A DNA stretch of 64,000 nucleotides from Pseudomonas frederiksbergensis (GCF_001952935.1 NZ_CP018319.1:1167501-1231500), one strand, 5' to 3'; counted from the first letter of the stretch, positions 8,711-18,074 are shown. The notes: generated by a model from the letters alone, not told the origin. Program-made: numbers and translations.

Positions 8711-9670
8711 ATGTCGCCTTTCTTTCACCGTCTGCTATTGGCGCCGTTGTTCGGGCTCTGCCTGAGCGCTGGCGCCGCGCCGCTGGATGAACCGCTCAAA
8801 CCACTGCCGGCGGTGCCCCAGCAAAATCCGCTGCGGGTCGAACTTGGTCGCCAGTTGTTCAACGAGACACGCTTGTCGGTGAACAATTCCTTGTCCTGCG
8901 CCAGTTGCCATCGACTGGAAAACGGCGGAGCCGACAACAAGGCGTTTTCCATTGGGTTCAACGGCGTTCCAGTGACGGTCAACACCCCCAGCGTGTTCAA
9001 CTCCAGCCTGAATTTCCGGCAATTCTGGAACGGCCGCGCCGACACACTGGAAACCCAAATCCACGAAGTGGTGCAGAGCCCCAGCGAAATGGGCAGCAAC
9101 TGGGTACACGTGGTGAAAATGCTGTCCGCTGACCCGGCTTACAAGACCTCGTTCAGTAACGCCTACCCCGACGGCGTGACCATGAACAATGCGCAAAATG
9201 CCCTGGCCGCCTACGAACGCACGCTGATCAGTGCCAACTCGCGTTTCGACCAATACCTGATGGGCGATACCGACATTCTCACCCGAGAGGAAAAGTACGG
9301 TTACCAACGCTTCAAGGAGTACGGCTGCATCGCCTGCCACCAAGGGGTGAACATCGGCGGCAACATGTACCAGAAGTTCGGGGTCATGGGCGATTACTTC
9401 CAGAGACGCGGCAATCCCACCGAGTCTGACCTGGGCCGTTATCTGGTCACCAAGGATGACGAAGACCGCAATGTGTTCAAGGTGCCGAGCTTGCGCAATG
9501 TCGCCGTGACCGCGCCGTACTTTCATGACGGCTCGGCCAAAACCCTCGAAGAGGCGGTGGACGTGATGTTCAAGTTCCAGCTCGGCCGTGACCCCTCTGA
9601 CGACGACAAGACCCTGATCATCAAATTCCTCAAGACCCTGACCGGCGAATGGGGAGGCAAGCCCTTATGA
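8711..9670 (+). CDS. Di-heme cytochrome c peroxidase (CcpA/MauG superfamily)
   Basis: A 319-residue exported protein. Residues 1-22 form a signal peptide ending at GAA. Two c-type heme sites are visible: CASCH at 63-67 and CIACH at 206-210, each within a cytochrome c domain, with VPSLRNVAVTAPYFHDGSAKTLEEAV in the second, typical of bacterial di-heme peroxidases (NTPSVFNSSLNFRQFWNGR in the first). The family reduces hydrogen peroxide in the periplasm with electrons from small cytochromes; some members oxidise other substrates. AAGGA precedes the ATG. It is embedded in a regulatory operon and overlaps the histidine kinase gene by ATGA, which suggests it takes part in sensing or in the response to peroxide. 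Confidence 0.9.
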   Translation: MSPFFHRLLLAPLFGLCLSAGAAPLDEPLKPLPAVPQQNPLRVELGRQLFNETRLSVNNSLSCASCHRLENGGADNKAFSIGFNGVPVTVNTPSVFNSSLNFRQFWNGRADTLETQIHEVVQSPSEMGSNWVHVVKMLSADPAYKTSFSNAYPDGVTMNNAQNALAAYERTLISANSRFDQYLMGDTDILTREEKYGYQRFKEYGCIACHQGVNIGGNMYQKFGVMGDYFQRRGNPTESDLGRYLVTKDDEDRNVFKVPSLRNVAVTAPYFHDGSAKTLEEAVDVMFKFQLGRDPSDDDKTLIIKFLKTLTGEWGGKPL

Positions 9671-11478
9671 ACATTTCCCGCCGTCGCAACCTGATGCTGC
9701 TTGGTTTGGTAGCCGTGCTGCTGGCCTCGATGTTGCTGTTCCTGTACCTCAAATCCAATTCGAGCCAGACGACGACCTACGCCGAATCCCGGGACCTGAT
9801 CGGCCGGATCAAACAACTGAACGCGCAGTGGGAGACCGAGATCCTCAAGGCCAGGATTGCCATCAGTCACAACTACGATCCGCTGGTCACACCGCCTACC
9901 CAGATGTCGGCGCTATGGGAACGGTTCGACACCATGGAAACCAGCCACGGCCGTAAAGAATCACCTATCTGGCGTGAAAGCCATGCTGCCTACCTCGCCG
10001 CCATTCAGGAAAAAATCCGTCTGGTGGAACGGTTCAAGTCTCACAATGCGGTGCTGCGCAACTCGCTGGCATTTCTGCCGACCGCAGAAGACGACATTCA
10101 AGGGCAACTGGGTCAGGTGGTGGATGGCGACCAACTGCAACTGCAGAACATCGCCACCGACACCTATGACTTGCTGCTCAGCAGCATGGAGTTCGCTCAG
10201 GTCACCTCCGACGACAAGGCCGCCGACATCCTGCTCGGGCTGAACAAACTGGGGGTCAACAAACTGCGATTGCCGGAGCAGTTCCACAGCCCGATCGATA
10301 TCTTGAGCAACCACATCGCGCTGATCCTGCGTGAACAACCGGTGGTCAATCGGTTACTGGAAAACATCGAAGCCGTTCCCGTGGCCCAACGCCTGGACGA
10401 CATGACCAACCTGCTGAACACGGACCAGCAGCAAACCGATGCGATCGACCAGCGCTATCACTTCTACATGCTGTTGTTTTCGGTGCTGCTGGTGTTGCTG
10501 CTGGTGTACCTGGCGATTCACCTGATGCGCAGCTTCACGGTGATCAATCGCGTCAACAAAGCCCTGCAAACCGCCAATGACGACCTGGAGCTGCGGGTTG
10601 AAGAACGCACCCGCGAACTCAAGGATACCCAGAGCGAACTGCTCGACACCGCGCGTCAGGCCGGCATGGCCGAGATTGCCACGAACGTGCTGCACAACGT
10701 CGGCAACGTGCTCAACAGCGTGAACATTTCAGCCGACCTGGTGAGCCGCAAACTGCGCGCCAGCAAAACCCAGGGCCTGGGCAAGGCCATGCAACTGATC
10801 AACGACCATCAAGGGGACCTCGGTACCTTTCTGACCGAGGACGCAAAAGGCAAGTTGCTACCGGGTTACCTGAACCAACTGGTGGAAGCGATAGCCCTGG
10901 AACAACAAGGCATGAGCGACGAACTGGCCCAGCTGACCAAAAGCGTGGACCACATCAAGGACATCGTTGCCACCCAGCAGTCCTACGCGGGCGCCAACAG
11001 CCTGATGGAACCGCTGTACATCAGCGAATTGCTGGAAGATGCCCTGCGCATGAACTCCGGCGCCCTGACCCGGCACCACGTCACGGTGGTCAAGGAATAC
11101 GGCGATGTGCCACAGGTCATGGGTGACAAACACCGATTGCTGCTGATCCTGATCAACCTGATCAGCAACGCCAAATACGCCATGTCCGACCTCACCAATC
11201 GCCCGCGGCAAATGACCCTGGGGGTCAAAATCGTCGAAGACACGACCCTGCAAGTCAGCGTCAAGGACGACGGCGAAGGCATTGCCGAGGAAAACATGAC
11301 ACGCATCTTTGCCCACGGGTTTACGACCCGCAAGGAAGGCCACGGCTTCGGCCTGCACAGCTGCGCCCTGGCCGCTATCGAAATGAATGGCCACCTCACC
11401 GCCCATAGCGACGGACCGGGCAAGGGCGCGCTGTTCACGTTGCAGATCCCGCTGAAAACCGTACCGGAGGAAGCATGA
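9667..11478 (+). CDS. Membrane sensor histidine kinase
   Basis: A 603-residue inner-membrane kinase. A first membrane span (about 8-30) is followed by a largely helical periplasmic region of about 230 residues with no cysteines or metal motifs seen, a second span (about 263-288), a coiled coil (NDDLELRVEERTRELKDTQ), a dimerisation helix with His343 in VLHNVGNVLNSVN, and an ATPase domain (N box LILINLISNAKYAM, G1 DDGEGIAEEN, G2 EGHGFGLHS). The start at 9667 overlaps the peroxidase stop. It lacks a receiver of its own, so the likely phosphoryl acceptors are the receiver domains of the three linked proteins and perhaps the divergent YN-GYP regulator. The signal is unknown; periplasmic redox or peroxide is a guess from the neighbour. 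Confidence 0.88.
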   Translation: MNISRRRNLMLLGLVAVLLASMLLFLYLKSNSSQTTTYAESRDLIGRIKQLNAQWETEILKARIAISHNYDPLVTPPTQMSALWERFDTMETSHGRKESPIWRESHAAYLAAIQEKIRLVERFKSHNAVLRNSLAFLPTAEDDIQGQLGQVVDGDQLQLQNIATDTYDLLLSSMEFAQVTSDDKAADILLGLNKLGVNKLRLPEQFHSPIDILSNHIALILREQPVVNRLLENIEAVPVAQRLDDMTNLLNTDQQQTDAIDQRYHFYMLLFSVLLVLLLVYLAIHLMRSFTVINRVNKALQTANDDLELRVEERTRELKDTQSELLDTARQAGMAEIATNVLHNVGNVLNSVNISADLVSRKLRASKTQGLGKAMQLINDHQGDLGTFLTEDAKGKLLPGYLNQLVEAIALEQQGMSDELAQLTKSVDHIKDIVATQQSYAGANSLMEPLYISELLEDALRMNSGALTRHHVTVVKEYGDVPQVMGDKHRLLLILINLISNAKYAMSDLTNRPRQMTLGVKIVEDTTLQVSVKDDGEGIAEENMTRIFAHGFTTRKEGHGFGLHSCALAAIEMNGHLTAHSDGPGKGALFTLQIPLKTVPEEA

Positions 11479-12881
11479 GCGAGCTTTCGAACCGACGCAT
11501 TCTACTGATCGATGACACCCCTTCGATTCACGTGGACTTCCGCAAGATTCTCACCCCCCTGCCGGAGCAGACCGCCGAACTGGACGAGATGGAATCCGCG
11601 CTGTTTGGCAACGAAGTGAAATCAACCCGTGCACTGTTCGAGCTGGACTCGGCCTATGGCGGTCAGGAAGGACTGGGCAAACTGAACGAAGCCTTGCAGC
11701 AAAACCACCCTTACGCCCTGGCCTTCGTCGATATGCGCATGCCCGAAGGCTGGGACGGTGCGCAAACCATCGAACATTTGTGGCAGTCCGACCCGCGCCT
11801 GCAAGTGGTGGTGTGCACCGCCTACTCCGACTATTCCTGGGATGAACTGCTGGACCGCTTGAAAGCGCATGACCGGCTGCTGATTCTGAAAAAACCGTTC
11901 GACAACATTGAAGTCCAGCAGATGGCCAATACCTTGCTGACCAAATGGGACATGACCGAACGGGCCAGCGTACAGATGGACCATCTGGGTCAGATGGTCG
12001 AGCGCCGAACCCGCCAGCTCACCGACGCCAGCGTCGAATTGCAGCGGGAAATCGACGAGCGCAAACAGCTGGAAACCCAATTGGTGCAATCGGAAAAACT
12101 CGCTTCACTGGGGCAACTCGCGGCCGGCGTCGCCCATGAAATCAACAACCCCATCGGCTTCATTTCCTCCAACCTCGGTACCCTGGACGGCTACTTCAAA
12201 CAGCTGCAGGAAATGCTCGACGCCTATCGGGATGCGGAAGAGGCGATCGGCTCCAGCGACCTCGTCGAGCGTTTGCACCAACTGCGTGAACGGGTCGAGC
12301 TGGAGTTCCTGCGCGAGGACATTCCGCTGCTGATCAAGGAATCCAAGGACGGCATCAACCGGGTCGGGCAGATCGTCAAGGACCTGAAGGACTTCTCCCG
12401 GGTGGACTCCAATCAGGAATGGCAGTGGGCCAATCTGCAACAGGGCATCGAATCGACCTTGAACATTGTCGCCAACGAACTCAAGTACAAGGCCGATGTA
12501 ATCAAGGAATACCAGGACCTGCCCGACATCGAATGCCTGCCTTCGCAAATCAATCAGGTGATCATGAACCTGATCGTCAACGCCTCTCAGGCCATCGGCC
12601 CGGAGCGCGGCACCATCACCTTGCGCACCGGGCTTGAAGCGCAGACGGTGTGGATCGAAGTCGCGGACACCGGCGCCGGCATCGCGCCGCAGTGCCTGCA
12701 AAAAATCTTCGACCCGTTCTTCACCACCAAACCGGTGGGCCAGGGGACGGGGCTGGGGTTGTCCCTGTCCTATGGCATCGTGAAAAAACATCGCGGGGAT
12801 ATTACGGTGCGCAGTGAGGTTGGCGTGGGGACCACGTTTCGGGTCCAGTTGCCGATTCACCAATCCAAACTGGCAGGCTGA
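11475..12881 (+). CDS. Soluble REC-histidine kinase
   Basis: A 468-residue cytoplasmic protein without membrane spans. The N-terminal receiver ([18 protein letters not shown], Asp86 in [17 protein letters not shown]) is closely related to the receivers of the two GGDEF/EAL proteins in the same operon. A coiled coil leads to a HisKA domain with His221 in [15 protein letters not shown] and an HATPase domain ([51 protein letters not shown]). It overlaps the membrane kinase by ATGA. A receiver at the input end suggests that phosphorylation by the membrane kinase controls this second kinase. A long palindrome follows, probably ending the transcript. Confidence 0.9.
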   Translation: MSELSNRRILLIDDTPSIHVDFRKILTPLPEQTAELDEMESALFGNEVKSTRALFELDSAYGGQEGLGKLNEALQQNHPYALAFVDMRMPEGWDGAQTIEHLWQSDPRLQVVVCTAYSDYSWDELLDRLKAHDRLLILKKPFDNIEVQQMANTLLTKWDMTERASVQMDHLGQMVERRTRQLTDASVELQREIDERKQLETQLVQSEKLASLGQLAAGVAHEINNPIGFISSNLGTLDGYFKQLQEMLDAYRDAEEAIGSSDLVERLHQLRERVELEFLREDIPLLIKESKDGINRVGQIVKDLKDFSRVDSNQEWQWANLQQGIESTLNIVANELKYKADVIKEYQDLPDIECLPSQINQVIMNLIVNASQAIGPERGTITLRTGLEAQTVWIEVADTGAGIAPQCLQKIFDPFFTTKPVGQGTGLGLSLSYGIVKKHRGDITVRSEVGVGTTFRVQLPIHQSKLAG

Positions 12882-12894
12882 ACGCCAATCAAAA

Positions 12895-12984
12895 TGTGGG
12901 AGCGGGCTTGCTCGCGAAGGCGGAGTGTCAGTCAACATTAATAGAGACTGACACTCCGCCTTCGCGAGCAAGCCCGCTCCCACA
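12895..12984. repeat. REP-type inverted repeat pair, TGTGGGAGCGGGCTTGCTC family
   Basis: Arms of about 40 bases (TGTGGGAGCGGGCTTGCTCG, then CGAAGGCGGAGTGTCAGTC) pair almost perfectly around a short AT-rich loop. It lies between the convergent REC-kinase and APC permease genes, where the hairpin may stop transcription from both sides. Confidence 0.87.
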
Positions 12985-13005
12985 GGTTCTTTAGCAGTCA
13001 GGCAA

Positions 13006-14331
13006 TTATGTGGCTTCCTGGAAATCCATCTCCGGTGGCTGGCGACGGAAGCCGCCGGTCAGCACCGCCAGGTACACCACGCCAATCGCCAGCCAGCTCA
13101 GGCCCAGATAGATCGCCAGGTGATCGAGGCTGACCATCAGCCACAAATCCGCCGCCAGACCGATAAACGGGAACAGCAGGAACAACACGAATTCGCGCAG
13201 CCCTTTGTGCTCACCGCCAATCCAGTAGTGAAAGATCACCGACAGGTTCACCAGGCTGAACGCCAGGAACGCGCCGAAGTTGATGAACGAGGTCGAGGTG
13301 GTGACGTCCAGTTTCAGCGCCAACAAAGCGACTGCGGCGCACAGCAGGATGCTGTTGAGCGGCGTGCCAAAGCGTTCATGCAAGGTGCCGAAGAACGATT
13401 TGGGCAGCACGCCGTCACGGCCCATGGCGAACAGCAGCCGCGAGCCGCTGGCCTGCGCCGACAGGCCTGACGCGAACTGGCCGACGATCAGGCCGATCAG
13501 GAAGATCGACACGAACAGGTCACCACCGATGTTGCGGGCAATTTCATAGGCCGCCGAGTCGACGCTGTCGAACTGGAACGACGGATGCGCGATCTGCACG
13601 AAGTACGACACACCGACAAAGATCAGCCCGCCGATCAGGGTGATCAGCATGATCGCTCGCGGGATGGTGCGGCGTGGGTCGCGGGTTTCTTCGGTCAGGG
13701 TGCTGACCGCGTCGAACCCCAGGAATGAATAACAGGCGATGGCTGCACCGCTCATGATCAGCGGCATCTGCATGTCACCGTTGAAGAACGGTTTGACCGA
13801 CCACAACGGCGTGCTCGCATCACCGCCGACGTAATGAACGCACAGCGCCACGAAGGCGATCAGCACCAGGAACTGCACCAGCATCAGTAACGCGTTGATG
13901 CCGTTGGCCAGTTTCAGGCCGACGATGTTGATCGCGCTGGTGATGCCGATAAACGCCAGCACCCAGATCCACTGCGGCACGGCCGGGAACGCAGAATGGA
14001 GGTAGGCCGCGCCGATCAGCCAGATCGCCATCGGCAGGAACAGATAGTCGAGCAGCACGGCCCAACCGGCGATGAAACCGAGTTTCGGGCTGATCGCCTT
14101 GCGCACATAGCTATAGGCCGAGCCGGCGACGGGAAACGCCGCGGCCATTCGGCCGTAACTCATGGCGGTGAAAAACATCGCCACCAGCGCTGCCAGGTAA
14201 GCGGCCGGGACCATGCCGGCGGTGGATTGAGCGAGGATGCCAAAGGTGCCGAGCACGATGATCGGCGTCATGTAGGCGATGCCGAACAGCACCACCGAAC
14301 CCAATGACAGGGTGCGTTGCAAATGAGCCAT
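13006..14331 (-). CDS. APC family amino acid/polyamine permease
   Basis: A 441-residue inner-membrane transporter with about twelve spans. The N-terminal LGSVVLFGIAYMTPIIVLGTFG segment (first, unwound helix of APC permeases), FPVAGSAYSYVRKAISPKLGFIAGW and a central FLGFDAVSTLTEETRDPRRTIPRAI loop are APC signatures close to the putrescine/amine importers of the family. The substrate is not proven. The adjacent nitrilase-family amidohydrolase and LuxR regulator suggest uptake of an amine or amide that is then deaminated or hydrolysed. The palindrome at 14.4 kb separates it from the hydrolase gene, so the two may be only partly co-transcribed. Confidence 0.87.
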   Translation of the reverse strand: MAHLQRTLSLGSVVLFGIAYMTPIIVLGTFGILAQSTAGMVPAAYLAALVAMFFTAMSYGRMAAAFPVAGSAYSYVRKAISPKLGFIAGWAVLLDYLFLPMAIWLIGAAYLHSAFPAVPQWIWVLAFIGITSAINIVGLKLANGINALLMLVQFLVLIAFVALCVHYVGGDASTPLWSVKPFFNGDMQMPLIMSGAAIACYSFLGFDAVSTLTEETRDPRRTIPRAIMLITLIGGLIFVGVSYFVQIAHPSFQFDSVDSAAYEIARNIGGDLFVSIFLIGLIVGQFASGLSAQASGSRLLFAMGRDGVLPKSFFGTLHERFGTPLNSILLCAAVALLALKLDVTTSTSFINFGAFLAFSLVNLSVIFHYWIGGEHKGLREFVLFLLFPFIGLAADLWLMVSLDHLAIYLGLSWLAIGVVYLAVLTGGFRRQPPEMDFQEAT

Positions 14332-14400
14332 GAGCGACTACTCCGAATTTATTGGATTTATGGCAGAGCCGAGTTCGGCGCTAAATTTCGGGTATTGCAT

Positions 14401-14507
14401 GATCGTTCCCACGCTCCGCGTGGGAATGCAGCCCGGGATGCTCCGCGTCCCAAAAGCGGACGCGGAGCGTCCGTTGAGGCATTCCCACTCAGAGCGTGGG
14501 AACGATC
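14401..14507. repeat. REP-type inverted repeat pair, GATCGTTCCCACGC family
   Basis: Begins GATCGTTCCCACGCTCCGCG and ends in GAGCGTGGGAACGATC, with internal complementary segments (GACGCTCCGCGTC-like / GACGCGGAGCGTCC). It lies between the hydrolase and permease genes, both leftward. Related copies lie at 45.7, 46.9 and 48.8 kb. Confidence 0.85.
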
Positions 14508-14515
14508 GGTCTTCT

Positions 14516-15337
14516 TCAGTTTTTAGGAATCAGCAGCTCCCGCAATCCAGAGGCATGCTCGACAACCTCCCCCGGCAACCGCAGCCGCTGATCATCCAGA
14601 TACCGATAATCCTGCCGCGCCGCCGTCAGCTGAGTCAGGTCCAGCTCCACTGCAAACTGCCCCTCCTCCCGCCCGGCCTCGAACAGCAAAGTCCCCAGCG
14701 GATCCACCAGCGCACTGCCGCCCGCGAACACCAACCCGCCATCGCCCTCTTCCACCCGGTTGACCATCAGCGCAAACGCCTGGTTTTCCTGGGCGCGGGC
14801 CATGATTGCGGTGCGGTGGGTCGAGCCGTAAGGGTCCATGTTGCCGTTGGTGACGATCAACAGTTCTGCACCCAATTGCGCCAGGGCCCGAGCGGTTTCC
14901 GGAAATTCGATGTCGTAGCAAATCAGCAGGCCGACCCGCACGCCGTTCCACTCACACGTCGCGTAACGGTCGCCAGCCTCGAACACTCCGCGATCCGACG
15001 CCCAGAGGTGCGTCTTACGATATTTCAGCACGATACCTTCGGGGGTGATCAGCAACGTGGTGTTGTAGAAGCAGCCGTTGTCGTTCTCGGCCATGCCGAT
15101 CACCACGGCGATCTGGCGTTCACGGGCCGCGGCCAGCACCGCGCTGACGGTCGGGCCGTCCAGCGGTTCGGCGGTCTCGGCCAGCGCTTCGAGGGTCGGG
15201 AAGCCCATCAGGTGGGTTTCGGGAAACACGATCAGCTGCGTATCGGCAGCACAGCCCGCTATCGCCTTCAGCGCGCGTTCGAGGTTGTAAGCCGTGTCGT
15301 TGTCACGGCCCGCCAATTGGGCGAGTTCGACTTTCAT
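14516..15337 (-). CDS. Carbon-nitrogen hydrolase (nitrilase superfamily)
   Basis: A 273-residue single-domain amidohydrolase. The catalytic Glu-Lys-Cys triad is visible as Glu40 (VFPETHLMGF), Lys108 (LKYRKTHLW) and Cys140 (VGLLICYDIEFPE). A Glu about 110-115 (RGVFEAGDR) and ALMVNRVEEG downstream also fit the superfamily. These enzymes hydrolyse amides or N-carbamoyl compounds to acid plus ammonia in the cytoplasm. The exact substrate is open; the linked permease suggests an imported amide or amine derivative. The start at 15337 faces the divergent luxR-type gene across a 125-base intergenic region. Confidence 0.87.
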   Translation of the reverse strand: MKVELAQLAGRDNDTAYNLERALKAIAGCAADTQLIVFPETHLMGFPTLEALAETAEPLDGPTVSAVLAAARERQIAVVIGMAENDNGCFYNTTLLITPEGIVLKYRKTHLWASDRGVFEAGDRYATCEWNGVRVGLLICYDIEFPETARALAQLGAELLIVTNGNMDPYGSTHRTAIMARAQENQAFALMVNRVEEGDGGLVFAGGSALVDPLGTLLFEAGREEGQFAVELDLTQLTAARQDYRYLDDQRLRLPGEVVEHASGLRELLIPKN

Positions 15338-15462
15338 GGGTATTCCTTGTTCTTGACCAGGCTGGCAGAAAGATTGCTCGGTCGGTGTCTGTGCGCCAGT
15401 ATGCGCAGCAAGCCACCGGCCGGAAAATCACGCCGGTGGGGTAACCCGATAGGGGTAGAGGC

Positions 15463-16263
15463 ATGACACTCTCGTTAGACGACATCGCGTGGCACCGCTC
15501 GGTCGGGCAACTGATCGACGCCCTGGACAAGCCCAATTTCTGGACGCAACTGGTCCGGTTACTGGATCAGTACGTGACCTTCGACAGCTGGGTGGCGCTG
15601 CTTTTCAGCGCCGATCAGCACCCGCAAGTGTTTGCCGAATGCCCGGGCGCGGACGGCAGTCCCGATCAGTTGTTCCAGGACTACCTGCGCGGTTTGTACC
15701 TGCTCGATCCGTTCTACATCGCCTGTCGCGAGCAGTCGCGCACCGGGCTCTATCGCCTGTCGGAAGTGGCGCCGGAGCATTTCGAACTGACCGAGTATTA
15801 CCAGCGCTACTTTCGTCTGAATGTGGTGGCCGATGAAATCCAGTTCAATTGCCAACTCGAAGGCGACCGCACGTTGTGCCTGTCACTGGGCAGCAAGCAG
15901 CGTTTCAGCGGCCAGCAGATCGCCTTGCTGTCGCTGATCCAGCCCTGGGTGCTCGGCCTGTTGCGCCAGCGCCTGCCTTACGAAATCAATGAAACCGTGG
16001 CCCTCGCGCCCGCACCGCCGCAAGTTGACTGGCGGGTGCAGCTGGAAGCGTCGGTGCAACAACTCAAAGGCGCGCAATTGACCTCCCGGGAGCTGGATGT
16101 CGGGCGCTTGATGCTCAGCGGTTGCTCCAGCAAAGAAATCGCCCGCAAGCTGGAAATCTCTGTCGAAACCGTGAAAGTCCATAAGAAACACATGTACAGC
16201 AAACTGGGGATCAAATCCCAGTCAGAGCTGTTTTCTATTTTTCTCCAGGCCCAAAATGCCTGA
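15463..16263 (+). CDS. LuxR family transcriptional regulator
   Basis: A 266-residue regulator. The last 65 residues form a LuxR-type helix-turn-helix (LTSRELDVGRLMLSGCSSKEIARKLEISVETVKVHKKHMYSKLGI). The N-terminal 190 residues are not a recognisable autoinducer-binding or receiver domain. They are rich in aromatic residues and may bind a ligand. It is divergent from the carbon-nitrogen hydrolase and permease genes, so control of those genes is the simplest assumption. GGGGTAGAGGC upstream of the ATG is a good ribosome site. A REP palindrome follows the stop. Confidence 0.85.
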   Translation: MTLSLDDIAWHRSVGQLIDALDKPNFWTQLVRLLDQYVTFDSWVALLFSADQHPQVFAECPGADGSPDQLFQDYLRGLYLLDPFYIACREQSRTGLYRLSEVAPEHFELTEYYQRYFRLNVVADEIQFNCQLEGDRTLCLSLGSKQRFSGQQIALLSLIQPWVLGLLRQRLPYEINETVALAPAPPQVDWRVQLEASVQQLKGAQLTSRELDVGRLMLSGCSSKEIARKLEISVETVKVHKKHMYSKLGIKSQSELFSIFLQAQNA

Positions 16264-16286
16264 TTACAACGCGGAGTGCTTTTTAC

Positions 16287-16376
16287 TGTGGGAGCGAGCC
16301 TGCTCGCGATTGCGGTCTTTCATTCAGCATTGATGTCGACTGAACCACCGCAATCGCGAGCAGGCTCACTCCCACA
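16287..16376. repeat. REP-type inverted repeat pair, TGTGGGAGCGAGCCTGCTC family
   Basis: TGTGGGAGCGAGCCTGCTCG and CGATTGCGGT on the left pair with ACCGCAATCGCGAGCAGGCT and CACTCCCACA on the right. It lies between the LuxR gene and the glutamate-synthase-like gene, both rightward. Confidence 0.85.
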
Positions 16377-16441
16377 GGGATCTGTGTGTATCCATGCCCC
16401 TGCTGCGTTGAAACTATTGAGTCCGAACCCAAGGAAACCGT

Positions 16442-18061
16442 ATGAGCCTGTCACTCCTGAGCCGCTACGCCTTCTTTGCCGTCTGTGTGATGTTCACCCT
16501 CATCAGCCTGCCCTTCCTGGCGCACGACTGGCTGTGGCCGATCACTGCGGTGACCGGCGTCCTAAGCCTCGTGGGCCTGTTCGATCTGCTGCAAAGCCCT
16601 CACGCGGTGCGCCGTAATTATCCGATCCTCGGCAACATCCGCTATCTGGTGGAGGGTATTCGCCCGGAAATCCGCCAGTACCTGCTCGAGTCCGACAGCG
16701 ACGCCCTGCCCTTCTCCCGGGCCCAGCGTTCGCTGGTCTATTCACGGGCCAAGAATGAAAGCGCCGACAAACCCTTCGGCACCTTGATCGATGTGTATCA
16801 GTCGGGTTTCGAATTCATCGGCCATTCCATGCGCCCGGCGCCATTGAGCGACCCGAGCAGTTTCCGGGTCACGGTCGGCGGCCCGCAGTGCACGCAGCCG
16901 TACTCGGCGTCGGTGTTCAACATCTCCGCCATGAGCTTCGGCTCCCTCAGCGCCAATGCCATTCGCGCGCTGAACCAGGGGGCGAAACTCGGCAACTTCG
17001 CCCACGACACCGGCGAAGGCAGCATCAGCGCCTATCACCGGGAAAACGGCGGCGACCTGACCTGGGAACTGGGCAGCGGCTACTTCGGCTGTCGCACCAC
17101 GGACGGCCGTTTCGACCCGGAACGCTTCGCGGCACAAGCGCAGACGCCGCAAGTGCGGATGATCGAAATCAAGATGAGCCAGGGCGCCAAACCCGGCCAC
17201 GGCGGGATCCTGCCCAAGCACAAAGTCACCCAGGAAATCGCCGAAACCCGCGGCATCCTGATGGGCGAAGATTGCATCTCGCCGTCACGGCACAGTGCGT
17301 TTTCCACTCCGATCGAACTGATGCACTTCATCCAGCAGTTGCGCGAACTGTCCGGCGGCAAACCGGTGGGCTTCAAGTTCTGCCTGGGCCACCCGTGGGA
17401 ATTCATGGGCATCGCCAAGGCCATGCTGGAAACCGGCATCCTCCCCGACTTCATCGTGGTCGATGGCAAGGAAGGCGGCACTGGCGCCGCGCCTGTGGAA
17501 TTCACCGACCACATTGGTGTACCGATGCGCGAAGGCCTGTTGTTCGTGCACAACACGCTGGTCGGCCTGAACCTGCGAGACAAAATCAAACTCGGCGCCA
17601 GCGGCAAGATCGTCAGCGCCTTCGACATCGCCAGCGTCCTGGCCATCGGTGCAGACTGGGCCAACTCGGCACGCGGCTTCATGTTCGCCATCGGCTGCAT
17701 CCAGTCGCAAAGCTGCCACACCAACAAATGCCCGACCGGTGTCGCCACCCAGGACACCCTGCGCCAACGCGCACTCGTCGTCCCGGACAAGGCCCAACGC
17801 GTCTTCAATTTCCACCGCAACACCCTCAAGGCCCTGGCCGAAATGCTCGCCGCTGCCGGGCTGGACCATCCTTCGCAATTGTCGGCCAAGCATTTGGTGC
17901 GACGCATGTCGGCGACCGAGATCAAACTGTTCTCGCAGTTGCATGTGTTCTTGAAACCGGGGGAATTGCTGACCGGGGAAGTGAATGGCGAGTTTTATTC
18001 ACGGATGTGGCAGATGGCGCGGGCGGACAGCTTTGAGCCGAACGAGTCGGCTGCCGCGTAA
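16442..18061 (+). CDS. FMN-binding glutamate synthase family protein
   Basis: A 539-residue protein with two N-terminal membrane helices (about 5-50) and then a glutamate-synthase-type TIM barrel: FNISAMSFGSLSANAIRALNQGA, HDTGEGSISAYH, MSQGAKPGHGGILP, DFIVVDGKEGGTGAAP and GADWANSARGFMFAIGCIQSQSCHTNKCPTGVATQ. The cysteines in the last segment match the iron-sulfur cluster of glutamate synthase. It lacks the amidotransferase domain and the C-terminal GXGXG domain of GltB, so it is a stand-alone oxidoreductase whose substrate is unknown. It is most likely anchored in the inner membrane. A hairpin and T run follow at 18075. Confidence 0.88.
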   Translation: MSLSLLSRYAFFAVCVMFTLISLPFLAHDWLWPITAVTGVLSLVGLFDLLQSPHAVRRNYPILGNIRYLVEGIRPEIRQYLLESDSDALPFSRAQRSLVYSRAKNESADKPFGTLIDVYQSGFEFIGHSMRPAPLSDPSSFRVTVGGPQCTQPYSASVFNISAMSFGSLSANAIRALNQGAKLGNFAHDTGEGSISAYHRENGGDLTWELGSGYFGCRTTDGRFDPERFAAQAQTPQVRMIEIKMSQGAKPGHGGILPKHKVTQEIAETRGILMGEDCISPSRHSAFSTPIELMHFIQQLRELSGGKPVGFKFCLGHPWEFMGIAKAMLETGILPDFIVVDGKEGGTGAAPVEFTDHIGVPMREGLLFVHNTLVGLNLRDKIKLGASGKIVSAFDIASVLAIGADWANSARGFMFAIGCIQSQSCHTNKCPTGVATQDTLRQRALVVPDKAQRVFNFHRNTLKALAEMLAAAGLDHPSQLSAKHLVRRMSATEIKLFSQLHVFLKPGELLTGEVNGEFYSRMWQMARADSFEPNESAAA

Positions 18062-18074
18062 ACAACAATTGAAC

